Shown in pieces: positions 32,901 through 43,869 of a stretch of 64,000 nucleotides of DNA. Both the position numbers and the translations under genes were made by a program. Origin of the DNA: Tetracentron sinense (lineage: Eukaryota; Streptophyta; Magnoliopsida; Trochodendrales; Trochodendraceae); the NCBI GenBank assembly GCA_015143295.1, contig CM026562.1, forward strand, positions 16,396,041 to 16,460,040, read 5' to 3'. The notes beneath the pieces were generated by a model, which was given only the letters and a program-made list of their open reading frames with translations, did not search any database and had not been told where the DNA came from. How positions within the stretch are numbered: position 1 is the stretch's first letter; each line of letters opens with the position of its first letter.

Positions 32901-33294
32901 TTCACCGACCAAGGGTGTTATGCGATTCGGGAAGAGAGGCAAGCTTAGCCCGAGATATGTAGGTCCGTTCGAGATCATTACTCGAGTTGGCGAGGTGGCT
33001 TACCGTGTTGCTTTGCCCGCTCACATGGCGGCGGTCCATAATGTATTCCATGTCTCTATGCTCCGGAAGTATATCCCGGATCCTTCTCATGTCATCGAGC
33101 TTGATCCGATAGAGATCCGAGAGGACCTCACCCTAGTTGAACAACCGGTGCAGATCTTGGATAGGCGAGATCAAGTCTTGCGCAACAAGACCGTTCCCTT
33201 GGTCTTGGTAAGATGGCAACACCATTCAAGGGAGGAAGCTACTTGGGAACGAGAAGCCGAAGTGCGAGAAAAGTACCCTCATTTATTTGTTTAA
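29970..33294 (+). pseudogene. pol: pol region: protease, RT, RNase H, integrase, chromodomain
   Basis: Protease has the active-site DTG at 30005-30013 (ARVLIDTGSTHSF). RT (about 30590-31060) has the FIDDI catalytic pair at 30965-30970. RNase H (about 31390-31730) has [14 protein letters not shown]. Integrase has the HHCC zinc block (about 32047-32190), MDFIVGLP and VSDRDPRF with the two Asp, and a following Glu near 32550. The C-terminus (33196-33291) is a chromodomain, [19 protein letters not shown], which with the domain order places it in the chromovirus Tekay/Del group. Chromodomains steer integration by binding chromatin. The region is broken in a few places. Confidence 0.92.
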
Positions 33295-33370
33295 GGCCTT
33301 GACATTCCCTTGTATTTTGTTATGGTTTTACGGATGTATGTATCGTCCAAATTTCGGGGACGAAATTTTT

Positions 33371-33384
33371 GTAAGGGGGGAGAA
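33371..33384 (+). other. Polypurine tract
   Basis: GTAAGGGGGGAGAA directly precedes the 3' LTR start TGTAGCACCCC at 33385. It follows the pol stop by roughly 80 bases. Confidence 0.85.
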
Positions 33385-34578
33385 TGTAGCACCCCAGACT
33401 TTTCCAACTTTAATGAATAGCATTTTCGTTACCAATTGGCCTTTCTCATAGTATAATTAATAAATAAGGGAGAAATCGGAAATTCCGAAACTTCAGAAAT
33501 GTCCGTTTTCGAAGGACGAATCCAACGCAAGTTGAATCGTCAAAATCGGACGAACGAATCAAAAGATATGGTCAAAACAGTCGGGACCAGCAGAGCACCG
33601 ATCGCTCGGTCCACGGAGCGATCGATCGGTCCAAAACCGATCAATCGGAGACTATCGACTGGTCGAAAAATCTGTACGGGGAAATTTTCCAGAGAGTGAG
33701 TTTTTGACCGGTCGCTCGGTCAGAGTACCGATCGATCGGTCATAACCACCGATCGCTCGGTCTTCGCGTTTTTGCAGAAATTTCATTAAGGGCGTTTTCG
33801 TCTTTTGGGGGTTAAACCCTTTCCCATAAGGGCTTGCCTGAGCCTTTAGGGCTTCATTCATCTCACTTAGAAGGTTTTGAGAGAGAAGAAGAGAAGAGAA
33901 GGGGGATTTACATCTAGGGTTTTCCACTTGAGAGAATCAAGGGTTTTAGAACCCTAGAACCGTTCTAAAGGCTTGGATTCTCCAAATCCAACCTCAAGCT
34001 CGTGTGGAGTATCTCTTTCAAGCTAGGGCAGCGTTTCTACATCATCCTCAAGGATTTTGTTTTCCCTTTTCAAGGTTAGTACACTCTTCCTAGTTACTTT
34101 GGTAATAACCTAGGATTTTCCTAAGTAAATATGTGTTGGATCTTCCCCATTGCTCCCTTGTGTTGGTATATGCTAAATCCCTAAAACATAAACAAGATAA
34201 TACAAACAAAGGGTGGAATGTATGAATGGATGAGGAGTGGAGGCGATTGGATGCCATGTTGTGATGTATTGAATGATGGAAAAATGGTGGAAGGGCATAT
34301 TACGCATAATGAACACACCCCAAGTGTTTGATGAAATGTTCGAATGAGAAAATATGAAATAACTAAAGGTAAAAAGGTTGAATACTACATGTTTGATAGA
34401 ATGCATGAATAAACTAAGATTTGAAAGCATGAGTCACATAAATGTTCCCCATTTGGCAAGTTGTATACATGTGTTTATTTCGCTTCTTAAATTCTCATGT
34501 GAGTTGGGAATTGTTAAAATGCTATATGTCATCATGATTTCACGATTGCTATGCACGAGCACATATGTAGATGGTGGA

Positions 34579-35245
34579 TATTGTCAAGGAGGTTGGTAGC
34601 CCCGGTTAAGGGTGCTAACCTCTGGCTCATAAGAAAAGAAATGGTATTGTCAAGGAGGTTATTAGCCCAGGATTTTGCGGGTGCTGACCTCTGGCTCATA
34701 AGAAAGGTATTGTACTCAAGGAGGTTGGTAGCCCCGGTTAAGGGTGCTAACCTCTGGCTCATAAGAAAAGAAATGGTATTGTCAAGGAGGTTAGTAGGCC
34801 AGGATTTTGCGGGTGCTGACCTCTGGCTCATAAGAAAGGTATTGTACTGTCAAGGAGGTTGGTAGCCCCGGTTAAGGGTGCTAACCTCTGGCTCATAAGA
34901 AAAGAAATGGTATTGTCAAGGAGGTTAGTAGCCCAGGATTTTGCGGGTGCTGACCTCTGGCTCATACGAAAGGTATTGTACTGTCAAGGGGGTTGGTAGC
35001 CCAGGGATTATACGGGTGCTAACCCCTGGCTCATAAGAAATATGTTGTACTGTCAAGGGGGTTGGTAACCCAGGGATTATACGGGTGCTAGCCCTGGCTC
35101 ATAAGAAATATATTGTACTGTCAAGGGGGTTGGTAGCCCAGGGATTACACGGGTGCTAGCCCCTCGCTCATAAGAAATATATTGTATTGTCAAGGAGGTT
35201 GGTAGCCCAGGGATATGCGGGTGCTAACCTCTGGCTCATAAGAAA
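34579..35245 (+). repeat. Hairpin minisatellite of the 3' LTR
   Basis: Same order of unit sub-types as the 5' LTR array: alternating GTTAAGGG and TTTTGCGGG units, then GGGGTT/AACCCC units, then a final GAGGTT/AACCTC unit. Parallel order shows that the array was copied during the last transposition cycle and has changed little since. Confidence 0.85.
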
Positions 35246-35455
35246 TATTGAAATGATAACTCAAAGAGGTTTCGTATGATTCATAGACGTGTTTTGGTTT
35301 GATAACAAGTATACTTGATAAAACGTTTATGTATGATGTCGTTAGAAATTGATTAGGAATTGTACTCCTATTACTTGTATATGATGTTGTTCGTTATTAC
35401 CATTGTTGGTTAGGAGTTTGTACTCGCTGAGTATTCCACGCTCAGCCGTACTTTC

Positions 35456-35611
35456 ATGTCGGCAGGTACACAAGCTCCTCTTGACATATGTGATCCGGGT
35501 CCTTGGATAGAGGAGGACTACGGTGAGGAGGAACCGTATGAGGATCTAGCAGTCGAGCCTCAGGCGGAGGCGAGAGACTTAGACCATTGGCCCCACGGGG
35601 GTGACTATTGA
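35456..35611 (+). CDS. LTR-borne acidic microprotein, 51 aa (3' LTR copy)
   Basis: Same reading as the 5' LTR copy: MSAGT start, CDPGPWIEEDYGEEEP, AEARDLDHWP, ending GGDY. One visible residue difference (ARDLDHW against ARDFDHW) restores the Leu seen in other families. Confidence 0.58.
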   Translation: MSAGTQAPLDICDPGPWIEEDYGEEEPYEDLAVEPQAEARDLDHWPHGGDY

Positions 35612-36735
35612 TCGAGATAGTGTTGGGTCTTATGTATTTTGATATTTTGATAGGTGGGCCTGTCCACCTTAGACTTAGGCGTGTTTTGTATTTATGTTAA
35701 CTTGGAATACTATATTTTGGATCATTATAAAGAAAGGAAAAATTTAGTTACGCTTCCGCATTTATATTTAGCTTCTGCGCTCTGATTATCATTTTTTTTT
35801 TGTACTGTATTCTCTTGTTAATTACAGGAGGGTTTGGCAGGTACGAAGTATCACACCTAAAGTATCCCTTAACTCCTAGGGGGTGTTTTGGGGCGTGACA
35901 TTCACCTTGAGTTAACTGGGTAGGAGTATGTGTAGCTCAGAAACACTGAGTATAAGAATACTCTAAGTGTTTTAAAGTCAAGGGTATGAAATACCCTAAG
36001 TGTTATGTTATTAGGGCCACATGAATCTTGATGTTCATGGGGGCTTTTGCTTTCCGTGGATATGTTAGAAATTATGTTAGGGTCCTACAAACCTTTGGCA
36101 ATGGTTTAAGGGTGTTAAAAAAAGAGTGTGAAACACTCTAAGTGATCAAAGTTCAAGAGAAAAAAGATGACTTCACATACCCTCGACTTTAGGGAGACAT
36201 AGTTTTGTCACCGCTTATCAGAAACGAGTGATTCTCAAATTTTTTGGAAGGTATTGGAACCCTTTCGAGGTTCATGTTTATCATTTTCCAGAATTTGAGT
36301 CGGGGATGAGTTAAAAGTTGGATTTCCGAATATCGGATTTGCTGCAAATCTAGGCTGCTGAAATTCGATTACTGACTAGTCAGCTTTAGGGGCAATTTTG
36401 TCCGTGAATAAAGAAGAATTAGAAATTTTGTAAAACATGAAAGTTATTCCCCTTCAAAATATGAGTCCAACGCAAGTTGAATCATCAAAATTCGATAAGT
36501 GAGTCAAAAGTTATGGCCAAAATACCAAAATGGGAAAAACCTAGAAAATTTTTGTCCTAGATACGATCATTCGTAAACGACCCACGAACGATTGTAGCGA
36601 CGCTACGAACGATCGTAAAGCCCCAAAATTGTTGTAAACCCACTGGGAAACCTAAAGTAGATCGTAGGAAGCCTACGAATGATCTTAGGCACGCGAACCA
36701 AAATTTTTGTGCGAGTTTTCTTCGGGGTTTCAACC

Positions 36736-36743
36736 TATAAATG
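36736..36743 (+). promoter_or_regulatory. TATA box of the interrupted solo LTR
   Basis: TATAAATG in CAACCTATAAATGGACAACC, downstream of the palindrome cluster and about 350 bases before the donor-like site at 37085/37086, matching the arrangement at 1362. Confidence 0.55.
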
Positions 36744-37969
36744 GACAACCATTTGGGGGGTTTTTGGTAACCTAAAACCTAAGGGAGATTGAGAGAGAAA
36801 GGGGAGAAGATCTAGGGTTTCCGAAAGGGGATTTCTCTCAAGATCAAGGAAACCCCAAATTCAATCATCAAGCTTCTCAAAGACCAAAATGGGAGCAAGA
36901 ATCGTGCAAGCCAAGGCTTTTCTCACTAGCTAAGCCAATAGTAAACAATCACAAAAGGGATTTCGTGAGAAGATCAAGAGTAGCTCGAATCCTCTTCGCC
37001 AAGGCCATTCAAGCTTGAATCTCCCTTCTTCAAGCTTGGATCTCGGGTCCAAGGCATCCTCAAGTGGAGATTTGATCTCCTTAAGGTATAACACTCTACC
37101 AGCTTTTCATGTTGGGATTTCCCCATAATTTCTAAGATGATAAGCCCTTGTCTTGATGATTGAAGCAATACTAGTTACTACCTAACTAGGTTATGATTCA
37201 TGTATGCAAAATACGTTTTGATGTATGATTTTTGATTAAATAAGACAAATGGGAAGGGTGTTGATAATGAGAGTTTGAATACACTCTCCTAAATGTTTTG
37301 CTAGGATTTCCTTAATTTAAGAGGGGATGAAGGGATGGGGTTTTGATGAGAGAGTAGAATATTCTACTCACTCACCATGTGGTGCATCATGCACAAATAA
37401 TGCTATGTTAGATTCAGGGTGGATGTATGGATTAGTTGAGGTGTGAATTGAATGCCACAGAAAAACGTTGATAATTATTGGATGATGGAAAATGGGGAGG
37501 GGGAATGTACTCATAACACTCGCACTTAAGGTGGTTGATGAAATGTATGTATGACGTGTTGATATGATTTCCTTGGTTGCTCTAAATTGCATCGATATTG
37601 GATGACTTCTTAGCTCTCCCGAATTATGCATGTGTACTTGTGTGTTTACTTGTGTTCCTTAACTGTACACCAAGCATATGCACACACCCACTACTATGTG
37701 TTTGACATTTCCTTGTATATGACACCACTCAAACATGATTTCCCAAGATCAAACCAATACCACGAACAAGGACAAACATGATGTTTCAAGACCATGATCA
37801 CACATGACTCCCCAAGAACACGAATGAAACATGATTCTCCTAAGATCAAGAATAAATATGATTTCCCAAGAACACGAACAAGCATGATTTCTCACGATCA
37901 ACACGAGTATGCTAAATCAAGAACAAACATGATTTTTCAAGATCAAGAACAAGCACGACTCACAAGAAA

Positions 37970-38575
37970 GTATGTTAGTGTGCTATGACTAGGGTACGGG
38001 AACTAACATACGTTTCAAAGACAAGACAAATTCACAAGGAATGAAAAGAAAGTTCACAAGAAAGAATATGAAAGGATATTAGTGTACTATGACCAAGTAC
38101 GGACACTAACACACGTTTACAAGACAAGAATGAAAGGATGTCACTGTAATATCACCAGGTACGGGCACTGTCATCTGTTTCCAAGGCAAGTAATAAATGA
38201 TGTTAATGTACTATGACCAGGTACGGGCATTAACATCAGTGACAAGCATGAGAGGATACTAGTATGCTATGACCAGGTACAGGTACTAGTGTCTGTCTCC
38301 AGATATGAAAGTATGTCAATGTACTATGACCAAGTACGGGCACTGGTATATGTTTCCAAGTCAATAAATAAAGTATGCTAATGTACTATGACCAGGTATG
38401 GGCATTAGCATACGTCTCAAAGATAAGTAAGAAAGATGTTAGTGCACTGTGACCAGGTACGGGCACTATCATCTGTTTCCATGCAAACAAGATCATAAGA
38501 AACTCACAAGCAAGTTAACAAGAATACAAGAGAGGATGCAAGTATACTATGACCAGGTACGGGTACTGGCAACTG
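37970..38575 (+). repeat. Hairpin minisatellite with strong arm covariation, about nine units
   Basis: Common core CTATGACCAGGTACGGGC forms the loop side; the arms differ from unit to unit yet pair. TGTTAATG (38201-38208) with CATTAACA (38228-38235); ACTAGTA (38258-38264) with TACTAGT (38284-38290); TATGCTAATG (38374-38383) with CATTAGCATA (38403-38412, ten perfect pairs); TTAGTG (38079-38084) with CACTAA (38104-38109). Confidence 0.9.
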
Positions 38576-39051
38576 TCTAAGCAAGAACAACACAAAACAA
38601 GAAACACGAGACAAGAAACATAAGATAAGCATGAAATGAACAAGACAAGCACGAGCTAGACATGAAAACCATGATTCACGGAGAATAAGACAAGACAAGA
38701 TAAAACAAGCATGATCTACGCAAGGATGAGATAAAACAAGCACGAACTAGATACGCAATCTACACATGACAAGAAAAGATGAACAATTATGATCCTTACA
38801 TGACAAGAACTAAGACAAGACTACTATGATCCGCTCAAGAGCAAGACAAGACAAAATGAGTTCCACCAGTCAAAGATCAAGACAAGAATCAAGGCTTATA
38901 AAATTTTATTATGCTTCTGCACTCTGATTGTTATTATTGATTATGCTATTTAGATTGTGAACTGCTTTAATACATATGTAATGTGAATTTCATAACATGG
39001 TTAGCTAGTAGTTTGTAGATGCTGAGTATTCTATACTCAGCCGTACATTCT

Positions 39052-39180
39052 ATGTCGGCAGGTTCATTCGACATTGTATCCCAGGGCATTAGATCTAGAT
39101 GGATTATTAAGGGCAGGAGCCTTCTTGGGGATGTTCTTGAGGATGATAGGGGTTTGACATATGACCATATGGTTGAGTGA
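39052..39180 (+). CDS. LTR microprotein relative, strongly diverged
   Basis: Begins MSAGSFDIVSQG at the usual place, directly after the TTCCA/TTCTA-loop hairpin (39021-39041). It then loses the PWVEEEY core and the DRDLDxWP tail. It is probably a degenerate copy in an old LTR and is listed for completeness. Confidence 0.3.
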   Translation: MSAGSFDIVSQGIRSRWIIKGRSLLGDVLEDDRGLTYDHMVE

Positions 39181-39452
39181 TACAGATGGAGAGACATGTA
39201 TTTTGGGTTTTTATTTTTGGGGATATTTGTATCATTTGAGTTGGCAACTCATGTTAAGGATTTTATGCACATGTCTTACTTATATTCAATTATTGTAAAC
39301 GATTGCATTTGGAATATTGTTAAGTTATTAAAGAAATTTTCAGTTTACTATTTGGCTTGCCTTATATGCTTCTACAGGATGGTTGTTGTGATAAGTAACG
39401 AGCCCAAGTATCGCCTAACTCTTAGGGGGTATTTTGGGGCGTTAACACATAT

Positions 39453-41298
39453 ATACACTTGTCTTTCCGAGGGCTCAAGTACGAACAATATCCAGTGGGT
39501 TCCTCGTGGTCACTCTCCTTCCCATCTCTCCTTTACTAGGTAGGGAAGGTAGACACGTTCAAAACGCCACATCGTTGCAGTTGGCTCCTTCAGTACTTGG
39601 GGATCAATGAGGCGTTGTACGGACTAGGGTTTTCGTCATATCTTCTAATTAGACTAATGCCTAGGTTACCCAGGGCCTCTATATTCATATTGTTAAAAAG
39701 TGAATCCTGCCATAGGAAAAAAAACAAAGTCAGCATATTATAGGTATTAGTTGTCAAATTTAGGACATATTCAACTTTGATTGATTACTTACTGTAAACA
39801 ACTCGTTTCCAAAAACACATTTCTGGGTGAATATCTTGGGGAAGTGCTCATGCCTCTCAACTAATAAAATCATGTGGGCGTCCATTTCCTAAAAATAATG
39901 AAGTATGTTAGTGCATAGTTTAATAGGCTAATTTTAAAAAGAAATATCTGTAAATTATCCCTCCGTTATCCAATTCCCGAACCAGCAAGTAGGGGATGAC
40001 ACTTCATGCACAACCGTCGGAGTGATTAATAGGGTACCAACTGTGTTGCATCCACGCAAATGTCCCTCACTCTTCTGACGTTGTTTGGCAAACTCCATCA
40101 TCTCTCTAAGTTCAACTTCAGATATATGTCGAAGCAGATTCAAAATTGGCTCCTCCGTGGACGTCTTTTCCTTAGCGGCTTTCTCCTTCCAGGCATTATA
40201 CCAGGGAGACCGCATCCATTGAGAGTCAAAGCAGACCCTCTTCACCTTCGGAGGAGGTGCCTCATTGACTATCAGCTCCATAATCATGGGCGAGTGTACA
40301 CTAACTGGTGTATAAAAAAGCTTCTGCAAACAAAATTGTAGAACTCAAATCAGTAACAAACATAACAAATTTATTGTAAAACGATTGTGCAAATCACATA
40401 CCTCATTATAATGTATAGCAAAAGTGGAGAATGTAGTCTCCTCAGGGTGTAAGTGTACACTAACTAGTGTATCAAAAACCTTCTGCAAACAAAATTATAA
40501 AACTCAAATCAGTAAAAAACATAACAAATTTATTGTAAAACGATTATGCAAATCACATACCTCATTATAATGTACAGCAAAAGTGGAGACTATAGTCTCC
40601 TTAGGGTGTAGTGGAGGTGGAGACTGTTCTACCGGCCTTTGTCTTTTTGTGATAGACGTATCCGCCAGTGCGATTCCTCGAGGGATTGTTATCCTACGCT
40701 GCAAATACAATTATCATTATATCAAAGGGGAAATTGTATTTTTTTTAATAAATTTCAAAATAAAATGGAATACTTACCCTACAAACTTCCTCATTCAACT
40801 GTCTAACCTCCTCACTCAACTTATTTACAATCACCTCTAGACGGCATTCACTTGCACGAATTTTAGCCTTATGGTTTTTCTTGCTCCTCTTCATAGTTTC
40901 ATCAATGTAGAGCTTGAGCTAGTCCAAAAGGCTACTATCTCTTCGTGTCTTCTTCCTCTTCCCTGTAAGAGGGGAAACTGTCACATCCACCTCTTCCTTT
41001 CCCTCCTCTTCCTCCTCGTCATTGTTTTTATTTTTCTCCTTGTCTTTATGAGGAAGGTTTCGCTCTTTATGCAATGCTGAGTCCAACCCTCCAAGTCGTG
41101 TGATTACGTCAATCACTGTCGGCTCTTCCATCTCCCTCTGAGTGGGCACAAGGGGTGGTAAAACCTCAATCTACAAGAATAAGTAAAATAGTTAGTTACA
41201 TTAGTAATGTAAGACATACTTATATTTAATGTAGTAATCAATAAAATAAACACTTACATCTGGAGTCATGAACAACTGCCGGGTATCCTCATATTTAA
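39453..41298 (-). pseudogene. Middle part of the MULE-borne ULP1-like gene
   Basis: Minus strand, left to right in gene order: an acidic/basic stretch with EEEEEGKEEVDV and KRKKTRRD (about 41050-40930), a 124-codon piece (40329-39955) with KVKRVCFDSQWMRSPWYNAW and EELREMMEFAK-like sequence, and near 39560-39460 VYLPYLVKERW and THWILFVLEPSERQVYI. The last block holds the catalytic His of C48 peptidases (about 39497). A roughly 120-bp segment around 40320-40440 is repeated at 40460-40570. Introns are likely between pieces. Confidence 0.6.
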
Positions 41299-41949
41299 TG
41301 TAGAACCCCGGATATATATGACATATATTAAAGCCTTAAGATTTTTTTTTTAGTTTATGAGTGTTGAGATGAAGGATTAAGAGTACAAAATACTCTTAAG
41401 TATTAATGAAGGTTATGCCTTAGCATGACCCTCAACTTTAAGAAGCTTTAGTTTTATCACCGCTCATCGTTATCAAGTGATTCTTGAATATTTGGAAAAT
41501 TTTTTAAATCCTCTTCAAGGTTTATGTTGATCACTTTTCCAGATTTTGAGTCGGGGTCGAGTCAAAAATCCGATTTCCAAAGTCGAGACTGTTGAAAATC
41601 TGGACTGTTGAAACCTATTTTTGGACCAGTTGAATTTAGAGTCATTTTTGATAAAGTAAAACTCCAAATTTGGAGTTTTACAAAACATAAAAGTTGTTCC
41701 CCTTCGAAAGAAGAATCCAATGCTAGTTGAATCGTCAAAATCAGACCACCGATTCAAAAGTTATGGCCGATTTACCAAAGCACGTTTTTGCAGAAAAACT
41801 CGCTCGAGCGAGATCCAAATCCGCTCAAGCGAGATTGACCAAAACCGAGTTTTTGAGGCTAGGGAGTAACTTGCTCAAGCGAGATGGAAACCCGCTTGAG
41901 TGAGATTGCCCAAAAATGTTTTGTTTTAGGTTTTTCACTAACCTAACAC

Positions 41950-41957
41950 TATATATA
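41950..41957 (+). promoter_or_regulatory. TATA box of the solo LTR at 41299
   Basis: TATATATA in CACTATATATACCCAATT, about 45 bases after the palindrome cluster and 250 bases before the donor-like site. Confidence 0.5.
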
Positions 41958-42804
41958 CCCAATTTTTCGGGGGTCCAAGGTTCCTAACGCTTAGAGAGTG
42001 ACTTTTTGAGAGAAGAAGAGAGAAAGGAGAGGAAAGGTTTGGGGATTTCCAAGAGGGGTTTTGTGGTGATCAAAGAGAGTCCAAATCAATCTTGTATCAT
42101 CCTCTTAAGCAAGGATCTTCATCCTTAAGTGGTGGTGTCTTCTTCCTCAAGTTGGGATTCTTGTTCAAAGGTTTCTTCAAACTAAGAAGGGATCCTCACA
42201 AGGTTAGTACACCCTTACTAACTAGCTTAGTAATAACTAGGGTTTTTCCTTTAAAAATGATGATTTCTTCTTGTGTTCTTTCCTTCTCTTGAAATGTATG
42301 AATTTCCCTAATTAAAAACAAGATAAGAATGTGAATGGTATGAGATGGAAGAATGGATGGTGGATGTGGCGATTGGATGCCGTGGAATGTGATGTATGAA
42401 GTGTGATGGATAAATGGTGGAAGGGCATTTTATACATAATAAACACACTCTTGTATTGTTGAAAGATATGCATTAAGGAACTTGAATATAAGAACCATGA
42501 ATGTGTTGCTTGCTAAGTGTTCGACAAAATGTCTAAACAAGAATAAATGGGGTTTAATGGAGATTATGAAAAATACTAATCATGTAATTCTTTTTCTAAC
42601 CCTAAATTTGATATAATATTGTCACCATTGCTCACATATCACATGATTATAAGTAGGGTTCATATGTTATGTGTTTTCCCCTTTCTATCAATTATGCTAG
42701 TACGATTGCCACAAATTGTCGCACACAAACACGCATGCATCCATGAACCGATGTTTTCAAAGTACACATATCTCAATGACAACAACAAAAGTGATTCATG
42801 AATC

Positions 42805-43075
42805 GAATGATAAAGCCGGACATCGGGCCGGTCAAGGGTAGGGCATATCTCCGGATATGTCATACCTAGCTCACAAGTAAACAAGCAGGTGGATAAAGCC
42901 AGACATCGGGTCAGTCAAGGGTAGGGCATATCGCAAGATATATCATACCTGGCTCACAAGAAAACAAGTTGATCAAGCCGGACATAGGGCCTGTTAAGGA
43001 TGTTAGTGTACCCCTCTTTCGATATCTATATATATGTATTCTTATTCACGGGGCACTAATATCTGGCTCACAAGA
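42805..43075 (+). repeat. Hairpin minisatellite, three units
   Basis: Two units share GATAAAGCCGGACATCGGGC and GTAGGGCATATC-x-GATATGTCATACC, whose arms GCATATC and GATATG(T)C pair. The third unit has a different hairpin, TTAGTGTACCCC with GGGGCACTAA. Units end in CTGGCTCACAAG, the ending shared with other families' arrays. Confidence 0.7.
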
Positions 43076-43439
43076 AAACAAGGCAAGTCAAGTCAAGTCA
43101 AGTCATGGTAAGTCAACCAAGAACACAAGACACGTGATTCCAAGCAAGACATGATACATACGTGATTCTTACGAACGAGACCCAAGACCACACATTGTTT
43201 TCAAGTATGACAAGCAAGATTGAAAACACATGAACACACACCCAAACAACTGTTTTCAAGATAAGACAAGACATGATTTTTGAAGTATGATTTTATCGGG
43301 TTTTTGCATTCATGCATGCATATGATGATCTTATATTGCTTTACTGATTGTGCAAATCAATGTTCTCGTGTACATGTTATTACTACTATTTAGCCAGTAG
43401 CTTGTACTCGTTGAGTATTCCATACTCAGCCGGACTTTC

Positions 43440-43589
43440 ATGTCGGTAGGTACTCAGTTTGACATCTGCGCTCCTGATCCTTGGATCGAGGAGGATTATG
43501 GTGAGGAGGAGCCTCACGTGGATCCTATGGTAGAGCCTCAAGTGGAGGCGAGAGACTTAGATAGATGGCTATACCCGGACGAGTGCTGA
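43440..43589 (+). CDS. LTR-borne acidic microprotein, 49 aa
   Basis: Begins MSVGTQFDICAPDPWIEEDY, then GEEEPHVDP and VEPQVEARDLDRW, ending PDEC. It is intermediate between the 46- and 51-residue types. It follows the hairpin GTTGAGTA-TTCCA-TACTCAGC by nine bases, where the wobble of other copies is a true T-A pair. Confidence 0.58.
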   Translation: MSVGTQFDICAPDPWIEEDYGEEEPHVDPMVEPQVEARDLDRWLYPDEC

Positions 43590-43869
43590 GAGAGAGACAG
43601 TTATGATTTTGTATTTTGATAGGTGGGCATGTCCACCTTTGCTTTGATGTTTGTGATTGTATATGTAAACTTGGGATACAGGTTGCTTTATTTTGAAAAG
43701 AAAAAGTTGATCATGAGCTTCCACACTTTTTATGAGCTTCCGCACTCTGATCATTGTCATTATTGAATTAGTTCACCTTGTTCATTGTAGGATGGTTTGA
43801 CAGGCTAAGTATAGTCTCGACCAAAGTATCCCTTAACTCCTAGGGGGTATTTTGTTGTGTGACATTTAA

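Larger units (their letters stand above)
25860..35900 (+). mobile_element. Complete-length Ty3/gypsy chromovirus (Tekay/Del type)
   Basis: 5' LTR 25860-28253 and 3' LTR 33385-35900; about 10.0 kb in all, with a perfect TTCAC target duplication (25855-25859 and 35901-35905). Primer site, gag, protease, RT, RNase H, integrase, chromodomain and polypurine tract are all present in order. The LTRs differ at roughly 2% of aligned positions by eye; at commonly used plant rates that is about a million years or somewhat less. It is structurally whole but its coding region has about four breaks, so it is a young fossil. It lies inside an older solo LTR. Confidence 0.93.
33385..35900 (+). repeat. 3' LTR of the complete Ty3/gypsy element
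   Basis: About 2.5 kb, ending GGGGCGTGACA. It keeps the donor-like AAG/GTTAGT (intron side from 34075) and the acceptor-like TTACAG ending at 35827. The hairpin array is at 34579-35245, the TTCCA-loop hairpin at 35426-35446 and the small ORF at 35456-35611. Confidence 0.92.
25521..39447 (+). mobile_element. Solo LTR (about 3.9 kb net) in the ULP1-like gene, itself holding a complete element
   Basis: The left part is 25521-25859 (TGTAGAGCCCCGAATTTTC), the right part 35901-39447 (ending GGGGCGTTAACA), separated by the complete element 25860-35900. A perfect CATAT duplication flanks the whole (25516-25520 and 39448-39452). No internal region is present. Parts: an ACGATCGT palindrome cluster (36560-36690), a TATA box (36736-36743), a donor-like AAG/GTATAA (intron side from 37086), a hairpin array (37970-38575) and an acceptor-like CTACAG ending at 39377. 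It is most like the LTR at 357-3571. Confidence 0.88.
41299..43864 (+). mobile_element. Solo LTR of the Ty3/gypsy group, in the MULE
   Basis: TGTAGAACCCC to TTGTGTGACA, flanked by a perfect TTTAA duplication (41294-41298 and 43865-43869). Parts: upstream box (about 41700-41766), palindromes of the CTCGCTCGAGCGAG type (41805-41905), TATATATA (41950-41957), donor-like AAG/GTTAGT (intron side from 42203), hairpin units (42805-43075), hairpin 43410-43430, small ORF and acceptor-like TTGTAG ending at 43790. No internal region. Confidence 0.92.
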
